From: Actinomadura luteofluorescens
GTDB taxonomy: Bacteria > Actinomycetota > Actinomycetes > Streptosporangiales > Streptosporangiaceae
DNA: 64,000 bases
Assembly: GCF_013409365.1 (NCBI RefSeq)
Contig: NZ_JACCBA010000001.1
Span: forward strand, 5,766,001-5,830,000
Direction of reading: 5' to 3'
The position numbers and the translations under genes are program-made. The notes under the pieces were generated by a model. That model was not told the DNA's origin and searched no databases. It saw only the letters and a list, made by a program, of their open reading frames with translations. Below, piece after piece: positions 49,838-58,452 of this stretch (its first letter is position 1; each line of letters starts with the position of its first letter).

Positions 49838-50872
49838 GTAGCCCTGATACGGGCCCTGCGGCGGCGGACCGCCCGCGGGCCCCGCCGGATACGGCACCGG
49901 CGGCCGGGGCGGGTTCAGGACGTTCTGGTACGGCCCGGCGCCGTACTCGTTGGGCGGGAGGAACCGCGGCTGCCCGGGCTGGGGAGCGCTGAACGGCGGC
50001 GGCGCGGGAGGCCCCTGCCGCGGCGGGCCGTACGGCGCGGGCCCCGCCACCGCCATCGCCGGGACGGGCACGGGCGCGGCGCCCCAGGCGGGAAGGCCGA
50101 AACGGCGCATCCGGCGCGCCCGGCGCTCGGCGAGCCGCAGCTCCTCCCGATGGCGGCGCTCCGCGAGGACGGCCGACAGCAGGATCTCGGGCCGCACCCC
50201 CGGCGGTGGTGGCGGACTCACCACCGCCACGACCTGCGAGGCGACCCGCTGCCCCAGCGTGTCGCGGACCTCCGGCAGCAGCTCCCAGAACCGCGACAGG
50301 TACTGGCGGGCCGTCATCGCCAGCTCGTCCGACAGCAGGGACAGCTCCAGGTTCCGCGCCCACCAGGCGAGCTGCGGCGGCATCACCGCGACGGGACCCA
50401 GCAGCGCCGACGCGGGCACCCGCTCCTGGATGACGATCGTCCCGGCGAACAGGTCGCCGAGCCGCTTGCCACGCCGGTTGCAGAACGACGTGATCAGCGC
50501 CGGCGAGCCGTAGAACAGCCAGAACTCGATGAACCCGGCGAGCGCCCGCACCAGCGCCTGCCGGAACCGGACCGGCCCGCCGTCGTCGCCGACGACGCGG
50601 AGCCCGACGGCCATCTTGCCCAGCGTCCGCCCCCGCGACAGCGTCTCGAACGCGCACGGATACCCGACGATCACGGCGACGACGGCGAGCAGCGTCAGCC
50701 CGACCGTCCAGGCGTCGTCGGCCACCAGCGAGGTCATCGCCGTGACGTAGACGACGATGTTCAGCAGCACCGCCTGGAAGAGCAGGTCGAGGAGGACGGC
50801 GCAGGCACGGCTGGCCAGCCGCGCGACCCGGATGTCGAGCGCGACGGCCTCGCCGGTGACGAGATCGGCCAT
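49835..50872 (-). CDS. RDD family membrane protein with Pro-rich tail
   Basis: 345 aa. The RDD domain (~res 12-150) has VARLASRACAVLLDLLFQAV (R and D motif), TLGKMAVGLRVV and a later NRRGKRLGDLFAGT. About 3-4 transmembrane helices. The long C-terminal tail is basic then Pro/Gly-rich (PPPFSAPQPGQPRF). RDD proteins next to a SpoIIM-like gene and a DUF58/MoxR cluster recur in actinobacteria (compare Rv3695-Rv3691). Function unknown. It is divergent from the SpoIIM-like gene. Confidence 0.85.
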   Translation of the reverse strand: MADLVTGEAVALDIRVARLASRACAVLLDLLFQAVLLNIVVYVTAMTSLVADDAWTVGLTLLAVVAVIVGYPCAFETLSRGRTLGKMAVGLRVVGDDGGPVRFRQALVRALAGFIEFWLFYGSPALITSFCNRRGKRLGDLFAGTIVIQERVPASALLGPVAVMPPQLAWWARNLELSLLSDELAMTARQYLSRFWELLPEVRDTLGQRVASQVVAVVSPPPPPGVRPEILLSAVLAERRHREELRLAERRARRMRRFGLPAWGAAPVPVPAMAVAGPAPYGPPRQGPPAPPPFSAPQPGQPRFLPPNEYGAGPYQNVLNPPRPPVPYPAGPAGGPPPQGPYQGY

Positions 50873-50930
50873 GTCCTGTCCTCCGATGCGGGCGGACTGA
50901 CCATTGTGCCGGTTCGGCGGACCGAGGCGT

Positions 50931-50936
50931 TAGTCT
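50931..50936 (+). promoter_or_regulatory. -10 box, leaderless SpoIIM-like gene
   Basis: TAGTCT with an exact 6-nt spacer to GTG 50943. Confidence 0.6.
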
Positions 50937-50942
50937 CGCCGG

Positions 50943-51938
50943 GTGGACGTCGACGCCTACGTGGCCGCGCACAACGCCGAATGGCTGCGCCTCGAACGGC
51001 TCATCAACCGCGGCCGCAGGCTGACCGGCGCGGAAGCCGACGAACTGGTCGATCTCTACCAGCGCACGGCGACGCACCTGTCGGTCGTCCGGTCCAGCTC
51101 GCCCGACCCCCAGCTCGTGGGACGGCTGTCGTCGCTCGTGGCGCGCGGCAGAGCCGCGGTGGGCGGCGCGCAGGCGCCCCTCTGGCGCGACGTCACCCGC
51201 TTCGCGACCGTGTCGTTCCCCGCGGCCGCGTACCGGATGCGGTGGTGGTGGCTCGGCAGCGCCATCCTCGGCAACCTGCTGTCGCTCGCCCTAGCGATCT
51301 GGGTCGTGCACAGCCCGGAGGTCCAGGCGACCATCGGGACGCCTGACGAGATCCGCGAACTCGTCGAGCACGACTTCGCGAACTACTACACCGAGCACTC
51401 GGCGTCCTCGTTCGCCTTCCAGGTGTGGGTCAACAACGCCTGGGTGTCGGCGACCGCGCTCATCTTCGGGATCCTCCTAGGCATCCCGACCGTGTACGTC
51501 CTGCTGCTGAACCAGGTCAACCTCGGGATCAGCGGCGGCCTGATGTTCGCCTACGGCAAGGGCGGGGTGTTCTTCGGGCTGATCCTCCCGCACGGCCTGC
51601 TGGAGCTCACCGCCGTCTACCTGGCCTGCGCCGGGGGCCTCAAGCTCGGCTGGACGATCGTCGACCCCGGCCCGCGCCGCCGCGGCCAGGCCCTCGCCGA
51701 GGAGGGCCGCGCCGCCGTCAGCATCGCCCTCGGCCTCGTCGCGGTCCTGCTCGTGTCCGGCCTCATCGAGGGCTTCGTGACCGGCTGGGTCCACATCACC
51801 TGGCTGCGCATCACGATCGGCGTCATCGCCGAGACCGCGTTCCTCGCCTACGTGATCGTCCTGGGCCGCCGAGCCGTCCGCCAAGGCGAAACCGGCGACG
51901 CGGACCTCCACCCAGACCTGGCACCGGTTTCTGCTTAG
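50943..51938 (+). CDS. Stage II sporulation protein M-like membrane protein (DUF95)
   Basis: 331 aa. A cytoplasmic head of ~95 residues (LERLINRGRRLTGAEADELV) precedes ~6 transmembrane helices. The family segment VFFGLILPHGLLELTAVYLA (~res 200-219) with conserved P-H-G-x-x-E is present. Related to SpoIIM of the Bacillus engulfment complex, but here part of a RDD/SpoIIM/DUF58/MoxR neighbourhood of unknown function (Rv3694c-like). TAGTCT 6 nt before GTG 50943 makes it leaderless. A repeat copy starts at its stop. Confidence 0.88.
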   Translation: MDVDAYVAAHNAEWLRLERLINRGRRLTGAEADELVDLYQRTATHLSVVRSSSPDPQLVGRLSSLVARGRAAVGGAQAPLWRDVTRFATVSFPAAAYRMRWWWLGSAILGNLLSLALAIWVVHSPEVQATIGTPDEIRELVEHDFANYYTEHSASSFAFQVWVNNAWVSATALIFGILLGIPTVYVLLLNQVNLGISGGLMFAYGKGGVFFGLILPHGLLELTAVYLACAGGLKLGWTIVDPGPRRRGQALAEEGRAAVSIALGLVAVLLVSGLIEGFVTGWVHITWLRITIGVIAETAFLAYVIVLGRRAVRQGETGDADLHPDLAPVSA

Positions 51939-52122
51939 CATTTCTCTCCTCCTTCGGGCCTTGAAGGCCCTCCATCGTCGAGAAACGCGGGCGATCGCTG
52001 GCATCGCTTCGACTCGCCTGGCGGCTCGCTGCGCGATCAGATTCTTGCTTCGCTCGAATCTGCCTTCGGACGCGATCGCAACTCTTGAGGTTGTTGCTTG
52101 GTTGCGGTGGAGGCTGGGGTTC
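51939..52122 (+). repeat. ~185-bp 3'-anchored repeat, copy 3
   Basis: Starts at the base after the SpoIIM-like stop: CATTTCTCTCCTCCTTC, hairpin GGGCCT-TGA-AGGCCC, GC-rich middle nearly identical to copies 1 and 2, second hairpin AGATTC...GAATCT, ending at the DUF58 stop on the other strand. Plus orientation. Confidence 0.85.
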
Positions 52123-53415
52123 TTACAGCCTTCCTGCGGCTTTGAGGGCCAGGTAGGCGTCGGCTAGGGCGGGGGCTATTTCCGCCGGTGGGGCGTCCAC
52201 CACTTCTACGCCGTGGCCTCTCAGTTCGGCCGTCAGGCGGCGGCGTTCGGCTCTCGACCGTTCGGCGGCGGCGGCGTCGTAGACCGACGCCAGGTCGCCG
52301 CGCGACTCCGCCATCTCCGCGACGCGCGGGTCCGACACCGCGGCGATCATGACGAGGTGCCGGGCGGTGAGCTGCGGCAGCAGGGGCAGCAGCCCCTCCT
52401 CGATCGCGGCGGTGTTCAGGTCGGTGAGCAGCACGACGAGGCACCGCTGCCGGACCCGCGCCATCAGCGTCGACACCATCCCGGCGGCGTCGCATTCGAG
52501 CAGCTCCGGGTCCAGCGGCGCGAGGGCGTGCACCATCGCGGGCAGCAGGTCGGTGCGGGACGCTCCCTCGACGCGGGCGCGTACGCGGCGGTCGTAGGCG
52601 AGCAGGTCGACGCGGTCGCCCGCGCGGGACGCCAGGGCGCCGAGCAGCAGCGCCGCGTCCATCGAGCAGTCGAGCCGGGGGATGTCGCCGACGCGGCCCG
52701 CGGACGTGCGGCCCGTGTCGAGGACGAGGTAGATGCGGCGGTCGCGTTCGGGGCGCCAGGTCCGCACGACCACGTCGCCGCGCCGTGCCGTGGCGCGCCA
52801 GTCGATGGACCGGACGTCGTCGCCGTCCACGTACTCGCGCAGGGAGTCGAACTCGGTGCCCTGTCCGCGGATCAGCGCGACGTGCGCGCCCGTCAGCTCC
52901 CGCAGCCGGGCGAGCTTGGCGGGCAGGTGGCGGCGGGACGGGAACGCGGGCAGCGCCCGGACGGTCCAGGGCGCGGAACGCGAGAGCTGCCGCGCGGCGA
53001 GCCCGAGCGGCCCCACAGAGCGGACGACGACGGTGACGGCCTTCCGGTCGCCGCGGCGGGTGGGCGTCAGGGTCATCTCGACGCGGCGCCGCTCCCCGGC
53101 GGGCACGTCCACCTTCACCATGCGGGGCGTGGCGCCCGCGCTGGGCGGCCACACGTCCCGCAGCCGGGCCTTGAGGCGCCGCCGGCCGAGGTTCTCCACG
53201 ATCAGCGCCACCTGGGCCGTCTCGCCGAGGCGCACGCTGGTGTCGCCGGCGCGGTGGAAGCGCAGGGCCCGCACGTTCCCGGCCAGGGCGAGGTCGGCGA
53301 CGACGCCGAGGAGCAGGACGCCCCACACCGCGAAGAGCGTCCACCAGCTCGGCGCGAGCAGCGGGACGATCGCGCCGAGGAGGGCCAGCAGCCCGAGACG
53401 CCCGGTCAGCGCCAT
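52123..53415 (-). CDS. DUF58 domain protein
   Basis: 430 aa from ATG 53415. Two N-terminal transmembrane helices (~res 6-42), a beta-sandwich region, then the DUF58 core: EFDSLREYVDGDDVRSIDW (~res 205-223), RRGDVVVRTWRPERDRRIYL and a vWA-like end with VVLLTDLNT. The last gene of a five-gene operon; ATG overlaps the MoxR TGA by one base. DUF58 proteins work with MoxR AAA+ ATPases, probably as chaperone-assembled membrane complexes. No specific substrate is known. Confidence 0.9.
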   Translation of the reverse strand: MALTGRLGLLALLGAIVPLLAPSWWTLFAVWGVLLLGVVADLALAGNVRALRFHRAGDTSVRLGETAQVALIVENLGRRRLKARLRDVWPPSAGATPRMVKVDVPAGERRRVEMTLTPTRRGDRKAVTVVVRSVGPLGLAARQLSRSAPWTVRALPAFPSRRHLPAKLARLRELTGAHVALIRGQGTEFDSLREYVDGDDVRSIDWRATARRGDVVVRTWRPERDRRIYLVLDTGRTSAGRVGDIPRLDCSMDAALLLGALASRAGDRVDLLAYDRRVRARVEGASRTDLLPAMVHALAPLDPELLECDAAGMVSTLMARVRQRCLVVLLTDLNTAAIEEGLLPLLPQLTARHLVMIAAVSDPRVAEMAESRGDLASVYDAAAAERSRAERRRLTAELRGHGVEVVDAPPAEIAPALADAYLALKAAGRL

Positions 53416-54455
53416 CAGCGCGGGGCGGGGACGTGGGCGAGGATGCCCTCCAGCACGCCGTCGGCGGTCGCGCCCTCCAGCTCGGCCTCGGGACGCAGCT
53501 GGACGCGGTGCCGCAGCGTGGGCCTGGCCAGCGCCTTCACGTCGTCCGGCGTGACGTAGTCGCGGCCCGACAGCCACGCCCAGGCGCGGGACGTGGCCAG
53601 CAGCGCCGTCGCACCGCGCGGCGACACGCCGAGCTGCAGGGACGGGGACTGCCGGGTGGCCCTGCACAGGTCCACGACGTAGGCGGCGACCTTGGGGTCG
53701 AGGTGCACGGTCCTGACGGCGGCCTGCCCGGCGGCCAGCTCGGCCGCACCGGCGACCGGCTTCACCTCGGACAGGTCGCGGGGGTCGAACCCGGCGGCGT
53801 GCCGCTGGAGCATGGAGATCTCCTCGTCCCGGGTGGGGACGGGCACCGACAGCTTGACCAGGAACCGGTCGAGCTGGGCCTCGGGCAGGGGATAGGTCCC
53901 CTCGTACTCGATCGGGTTCTGCGTCGCGCACACGACGAACGGGTCGGGCAGGGGGCGCGCGGTGCCCTCCACCGAGACCTGGCGCTCCTCCATGGCCTCC
54001 AGCAGGGAGGCCTGCGTCTTGGGCGGCGTCCGGTTGATCTCGTCGGCGAGCAGGAGGTTGGTGAAGACCGGGCCCTCGCGGAAATCGAACTCCGCCGTCC
54101 GGTTGTCGTACACCAGCGAGCCGGTCACGTCGCCGGGCATCAGGTCGGGGGTGAACTGGACGCGTTTGAAGTCCAGGTCGAGGGCCCGCGACAGCGTCTT
54201 GATGAGCAGCGTCTTGGCCGTGCCGGGGACGCCCTCCAGCAGCACGTGGCCGCGGCAGAGCAGCGCGATCACCAGCCCGGTCACCACGGAGTCCTGGCCG
54301 ACGACCGTCTTGGCGACCTCACCGCGCAGGGCCGCGAGCGCCGCGCGGGCCATCTCGGCCTGGCGCCGGGCGTCCTCGGAGATCGTGCCCGGCCCCGCGC
54401 CGCCGGGGGCGCCGCCGGGCACGTCGTCCTTCCCGAGCTCTACAGGGGGGTTCAA
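53415..54455 (-). CDS. MoxR-family AAA+ ATPase
   Basis: 346 aa. Walker A is LLEGVPGTAKTLL (~res 73-85), Walker B LLLADEINR, sensor-1 region CATQNPIEYEGT, and the arginine-bearing LDRFLVKL segment. The C-terminal AAA_lid_2 follows. MoxR ATPases act as chaperone-like assembly factors. TTG 54455 overlaps the upstream stop (TTGA), supporting this start despite the rare codon. It is the fourth gene of the operon with DUF4129, DUF4350 and DUF58. Confidence 0.93.
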   Translation of the reverse strand: MNPPVELGKDDVPGGAPGGAGPGTISEDARRQAEMARAALAALRGEVAKTVVGQDSVVTGLVIALLCRGHVLLEGVPGTAKTLLIKTLSRALDLDFKRVQFTPDLMPGDVTGSLVYDNRTAEFDFREGPVFTNLLLADEINRTPPKTQASLLEAMEERQVSVEGTARPLPDPFVVCATQNPIEYEGTYPLPEAQLDRFLVKLSVPVPTRDEEISMLQRHAAGFDPRDLSEVKPVAGAAELAAGQAAVRTVHLDPKVAAYVVDLCRATRQSPSLQLGVSPRGATALLATSRAWAWLSGRDYVTPDDVKALARPTLRHRVQLRPEAELEGATADGVLEGILAHVPAPR

Positions 54456-55651
54456 GACTGGCGTACCTGCCTTTCCAGGTCGTCGAGGACGTCGGTGAGG
54501 GCGATCAGCCCGGCGTCGTCCAAGGGTTCAGGACCGTACAGGGCCGCTCCGACGTACGTCTCTTCGTACGCCGTGCGGCGGGCGACCGCCGTGACGATCT
54601 CCTGCGCGGCGGAGGGATCCTGCGCGCTGCTGCGGGGGAGCCCGAGGAGCGGCACGAGGCGTTCGCGGGCGCCGGAGCGCAGTGCGTCCGAGGCCCGGTC
54701 GCGGGCGCGGCCCGCGCGGTACAGGCGGGCGAGGCCCTCGACCGTCTCGGCGGACCGGACGACGACGGGCAGCGCCTCCGCCACGACCGGGCCGAGGCGG
54801 CGGGCCCGCCACAGGGCCACCAGCAGCACCGCGACGAGCAGCTGGAGGATGAGCAGTTTCACGCCGAACGGCAGCAGGTCGCCGAGCGACCGCTGCCCCG
54901 CGCCGGAGCCGGCCTTCGGCAGGTCCGGGGCGAGCCAGACCGCCGACGTGCCCGCACCGGCGAGGTTCATGGCCAGGGCGGCGTTGCCCTCCTCGGTGAG
55001 CCGCCGGTTCGTCAGCGGCGCGGCCGAGCCGAGCACCGTGACGGTGTGCGCGCCGGTGCCGACCTGGACGAGCCTCGCGTCGCCGTAGTCGGTCCGGTAG
55101 CAGGCGGTGCCCGTGCCCGCGACCTCGTAGGTCTCCGACTCGTGGAAGTCGACCGGCCCCGCGAGGGACGCCACGGGCAGGTTGCAGCCCGGCCCGGCGA
55201 CCTCCTGCGTCGACGGGCTCCGCCTGCGCACCTGCGGGGCGAACGCGTCCAGCGCGAACGACGTCGGCCGGACGAGCAGCACGTCGGCCGGGACGCCGCT
55301 CAGCCGTTCCAGGTCCTCCTCGGTGAGCCGCTCCGTGCGGGTCACCACGAGGACCGTGCCCGGTCCGGCCGCGCTCAGGGCGTCGCCGGTGTTCCGGGCC
55401 ACCGTCACCGGCGTGCCGTGCTGCCGGAGGATCTCCGCGAGCGCCCGGCTGCCGTCCTGCTTCGGCGACTCCGGATCGAGCGCCTCGGCCGACGCGGAGG
55501 GGCGCAGCGCGGCCAGCACCACCGCGACCACGATCATCGCGACGACCGTCGCGACGACGCCGCGCGCCGACCGCCAGCGGCGCCCCGCGACCTGCCGGGC
55601 GGACGCCTCCGCGGCGGGCCGCGCGCCGCGCGGCGGGGAGGCCGTTACCAC
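54452..55651 (-). CDS. DUF4350 domain membrane protein
   Basis: 399 aa from GTG 55651. Transmembrane helix 1 at ~res 30-48 (VVATVVAMIVVAVVLAAL), then the extracytoplasmic DUF4350 domain (SRALAEILRQHGTPVTVA, GPGTVLVVTRTERLTEEDLERL) and a second helix at ~res 258-276 followed by a cytoplasmic helical tail. The GTG start overlaps the DUF4129 stop by 7 bp and the stop overlaps the MoxR TTG by 4 nt. Cys residues in the outer domain (GCNLP, ACYRT) may form a disulfide. Function unknown; conserved partner of the MoxR unit. Confidence 0.85.
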   Translation of the reverse strand: MVTASPPRGARPAAEASARQVAGRRWRSARGVVATVVAMIVVAVVLAALRPSASAEALDPESPKQDGSRALAEILRQHGTPVTVARNTGDALSAAGPGTVLVVTRTERLTEEDLERLSGVPADVLLVRPTSFALDAFAPQVRRRSPSTQEVAGPGCNLPVASLAGPVDFHESETYEVAGTGTACYRTDYGDARLVQVGTGAHTVTVLGSAAPLTNRRLTEEGNAALAMNLAGAGTSAVWLAPDLPKAGSGAGQRSLGDLLPFGVKLLILQLLVAVLLVALWRARRLGPVVAEALPVVVRSAETVEGLARLYRAGRARDRASDALRSGARERLVPLLGLPRSSAQDPSAAQEIVTAVARRTAYEETYVGAALYGPEPLDDAGLIALTDVLDDLERQVRQS

Positions 55652-56322
55652 CGCGGCCCCCCTTCGTCGCCGGTTCCGGCCAGGGTGAGGTCGTCGGACT
55701 CCAGCGGTTTCGGCCGCGCCGCGCGCAGCCGCTCGTCCAGCTCCTTCATCCGCGCGTATCCCTCGGGGGTTCCCGGCCGGTCCCCGTACCAGACGTCGTC
55801 GAAGATCTGCACGCCCGCGGCCAGCTCCCCGGCCAGCGCGGGCACCGCCTCGCCCGCCTCGGCCGCCAGCTCGTCGGCGGTCCGGCCCGGCCGCGCCGAC
55901 AGCACCGCGCGCTCCTCGAGGTCGCGGGCGATGGCGCGCAGCCGCTCCCGGATCGCCTCGGCCCACTGCCCGGCCTCCGCGTGCCGCTCCGCCGCCTGCC
56001 GGTGGTCGAGCGCGGTGGACGGCACGTCCTCCAGCAGCGGGTCCTTGCGGGAGCGCGGGTTGCGGCGCCCCCACATCAGCCACACGACCAGCGCGACCGC
56101 GACCAGAACGATCACGACGACGATGGCGATGGACGTCCACCCGCCGCCGCTGCCCTGCGACTCCGGGGCGGGCGCCTTCTCGAACAGATGGCGCAGCCAC
56201 TCGGCGAAGTCGTCCCAGGCCCGCTCCAGCCAGGACGGCTTGTCGCGCTGGTAGACCTGCTTCTCCAGCTCGCGGCGGGCCATCTCGCGGGCCTCGTCGC
56301 GGCCGATCGGATCCAGGATCAC
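55645..56322 (-). CDS. DUF4129 domain membrane protein
   Basis: 225 aa from GTG 56322. This start overlaps the previous TGA (GTGA) and has GGGAG upstream; GTG 56385 would extend 63 nt into the preceding gene and is less likely. One transmembrane helix (~res 65-88, SIAIVVVIVLVAVALVVWLM). The C-terminal DUF4129 domain has AIRERLRAIARDLEERAVL, RTADELAAEAGEAVP and FDDVWYGDRPGTPEGYARM, the last being its hallmark Y-G. In some bacteria DUF4129 accompanies transglutaminase domains; here it belongs to the MoxR operon. Confidence 0.85.
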   Translation of the reverse strand: MILDPIGRDEAREMARRELEKQVYQRDKPSWLERAWDDFAEWLRHLFEKAPAPESQGSGGGWTSIAIVVVIVLVAVALVVWLMWGRRNPRSRKDPLLEDVPSTALDHRQAAERHAEAGQWAEAIRERLRAIARDLEERAVLSARPGRTADELAAEAGEAVPALAGELAAGVQIFDDVWYGDRPGTPEGYARMKELDERLRAARPKPLESDDLTLAGTGDEGGPRW

Positions 56323-57410
56323 GTGCCCGCTCCCGTCCACGGACGCGCCTGTGCCGGGCCGGCGTGCGCCGGGCCCGTCCGCCACAGGTCGATGAACCCC
56401 TCGTCCTGCTCGGCGTCCCGCTCTCCAGCGGCCGCCCGCTCCCCGGCGACGGCGGCGGCCGACCGCCCCCGGGTGCGCAGGTCCAGGTCGAAGCCCTCCC
56501 GGCGCATCCGCCGGTCCATGTAGAGCAGCGCGATCACACCTGCGTCGAACGGCATCACCACGGACCAGCTCACGATCCGCCCCGCGGTGTCCACCGCGAG
56601 CGCGCCCATCGTCGACCCGCTGCCGGAGGAGTCCTCAAAGAAGATCAGCTGCGCGAACAGGAACGGGATCCGCAACGCGAAGAAGCCCATGAACACGGTC
56701 ACGAGCAGGGCCAGCAGGAGCGTCCCGCACGTCCGGAACCAGCGCCCCTTGGAGAGGGTCGTCGCGCGGCGCAACGCGCCGCCGACGGTCTGCCGCTCCA
56801 GGACGACCGCCGGGACCGCCTGGACGAACAGGATGTACAGCCACACCATCAGCCCGATGCCGACGGGGAAACCGAAGAACCCCGCGAGCACCGCGAACGC
56901 CGGGCGCTCCCCGGCGATCAGGAGGAAGAACGGCACGACCGGCAGGGCCAGCGCGCCCAGCGAGACGCCCATGACCGCCGCCGCGGTGCCGACCAGCCGG
57001 CCGAGGCGCGGGCGGGCGTCCCGCCACGCCTGCCCCGGCCCGATCGGCATGCCCACGAGCTCGCGTCCCAGGATCGGCGCCACCAGCCCCGCCAGCAGCA
57101 GGATCCCGAACGCCGACAGCACCAGCCCCAGCAGCGTCAGGGTCAGCTGGGCCCCCAGCGACTCCATCAGCACGTCCGGGGTCACCTCGTCGCGGGCCTC
57201 GTCGCCGATGAAGAAGTAGGCGGCGACCGAGCTCGTCACCTGGATCACCGTGCTGACCGCCACCGACAGGCCCAGCGTGGCGCGCGGCCTGCGCCGGATC
57301 CCGGTGATCGCGCCGTCCAGCATCTCCGAGATGGACATGGGACGGAACGGGACGCCCCGCGCCACATCGGTGGCGTCGGCGCCGTCGTCCCAGCCGTCCG
57401 GTCCCGGCAT
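56319..57410 (-). CDS. Polytopic membrane protein, glycerophosphodiester-phosphodiesterase membrane-domain-like
   Basis: 363 aa. RPMSISEMLDGAITGIRRRP at the N-terminus precedes ~6 transmembrane helices, with LERQTVGGALRRATTLSKGRW in a cytoplasmic loop, and LYMDRRMRREGFDLDLRTRG after the last helix. This pattern is seen in actinobacterial proteins annotated as GDPD membrane-domain-like or DUF7544, with no catalytic domain. First gene of the operon; ATG 57410 has GGGGAG upstream. Its stop overlaps the DUF4129 GTG. Role unknown, presumably part of the same envelope complex. Confidence 0.75.
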   Translation of the reverse strand: MPGPDGWDDGADATDVARGVPFRPMSISEMLDGAITGIRRRPRATLGLSVAVSTVIQVTSSVAAYFFIGDEARDEVTPDVLMESLGAQLTLTLLGLVLSAFGILLLAGLVAPILGRELVGMPIGPGQAWRDARPRLGRLVGTAAAVMGVSLGALALPVVPFFLLIAGERPAFAVLAGFFGFPVGIGLMVWLYILFVQAVPAVVLERQTVGGALRRATTLSKGRWFRTCGTLLLALLVTVFMGFFALRIPFLFAQLIFFEDSSGSGSTMGALAVDTAGRIVSWSVVMPFDAGVIALLYMDRRMRREGFDLDLRTRGRSAAAVAGERAAAGERDAEQDEGFIDLWRTGPAHAGPAQARPWTGAGT

Positions 57411-57681
57411 CCCGTCTCCCCTGCGCTCTCCGGCGGGTCGGCGGCGCGTCCGATCTGGCCCGTTCCGGGCCGTTACGTGGCCGCCGGTCAGGTCATCCTG
57501 TCACGGGCGCGGTGTGAATCTTGCGCCCGTTCCCGGAGTCGCGCCTACCATGGCGGGCCGCCCGGACGATGCGGGGGAGCGCCGTACGACGCAAACGCGG
57601 GTAACCTTGCACGCCAAGGCATAACTCTCCCTGGCGAGGTGGCGCCGGAGCATCGCGCCCCACTCCACCGAACCCCGACTT

Positions 57682-58374
57682 GTGACGATGAGGGCCATGA
57701 GAGGACGTGTACTGGTCGTCGACGACGATCTCGCGCTCGCCGAGATGCTCGGCATCGTGCTGAGGGGCGAGGGCTTCGAGCCGTCGTTCGTCCACGACGG
57801 CGACAAGGCGCTCGAGGCGTTCCGGGAGACCCGGCCCGACCTCGTGCTGCTCGACCTGATGCTGCCGGGAGCCGACGGCATCGACGTGTGCCGGCAGATC
57901 CGCGCCGAGTCCGGCGTGCCGATCGTCATGCTGACCGCCAAGAGCGACACCGTGGACGTCGTCCTCGGCCTGGAGTCGGGCGCCGACGACTACATCGTCA
58001 AGCCGTTCAAGCCCAAGGAGCTGGTCGCGCGCGTGCGCGCCCGCCTGCGCCGCACCGACGAGCCGGCGCCCGAGACCCTGCAGATCGGCGACATCACCAT
58101 CGACGTCGCCGGCCACTCGGTCAAGCGCGGCGACCGGCACATCCCGCTCACGCCGCTGGAGTTCGACCTGCTCGTCGCCCTCGCCCGCAAGCCCCGCCAG
58201 GTCTTCACCCGCGAGGTGCTGCTGGAGCAGGTCTGGGGCTACCGGCACGCCGCCGACACGCGGCTGGTGAACGTGCACGTCCAGCGGCTCCGCGCCAAGA
58301 TCGAGAAGGATCCGGAACGGCCAGAGATCGTCGTCACCGTGCGCGGGGTCGGCTACAAGGCCGGCCCGGCCTGA
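57682..58374 (+). CDS. mtrA: Response regulator MtrA
   Basis: 230 aa (228 if ATG 57688 is used). OmpR-type. Receiver pocket VLVVDDDLALAEMLGIVLRG, phospho-acceptor Asp in LLDLMLPGADG (D58; D56 from ATG 57688, matching mycobacterial numbering), K in YIVKPFKPKE. The winged helix has LTPLEFDLLVALARKPRQVF and VNVHVQRLRAKIEKD. MtrA controls cell division, wall hydrolases and dnaA in actinobacteria. First gene of mtrA-mtrB-lpqB. The upstream 270 bp hold no gene; GTAAC (57601) and ATAAC (57621) 20 bp apart may be part of an autoregulatory MtrA site. GTG 57682 and ATGs 57688/57697 all lack a clear SD. Confidence 0.96.
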   Translation: MTMRAMRGRVLVVDDDLALAEMLGIVLRGEGFEPSFVHDGDKALEAFRETRPDLVLLDLMLPGADGIDVCRQIRAESGVPIVMLTAKSDTVDVVLGLESGADDYIVKPFKPKELVARVRARLRRTDEPAPETLQIGDITIDVAGHSVKRGDRHIPLTPLEFDLLVALARKPRQVFTREVLLEQVWGYRHAADTRLVNVHVQRLRAKIEKDPERPEIVVTVRGVGYKAGPA

Positions 58375-58452
58375 CGCCGTCCCGCAGCCCGTTGACACGC
58401 CGATGACCGACCAGCGCCCCGCCGGACCGCCGCGCCGCCTCGCGGACCTCCC

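Noticed and set aside
56323..56385. Upstream GTG 56385 as DUF4129 start
   Set aside because: It would overlap the preceding gene by 67 bp, whereas GTG 56322 gives the 4-nt GTGA overlap typical of this operon and has GGGAG upstream.
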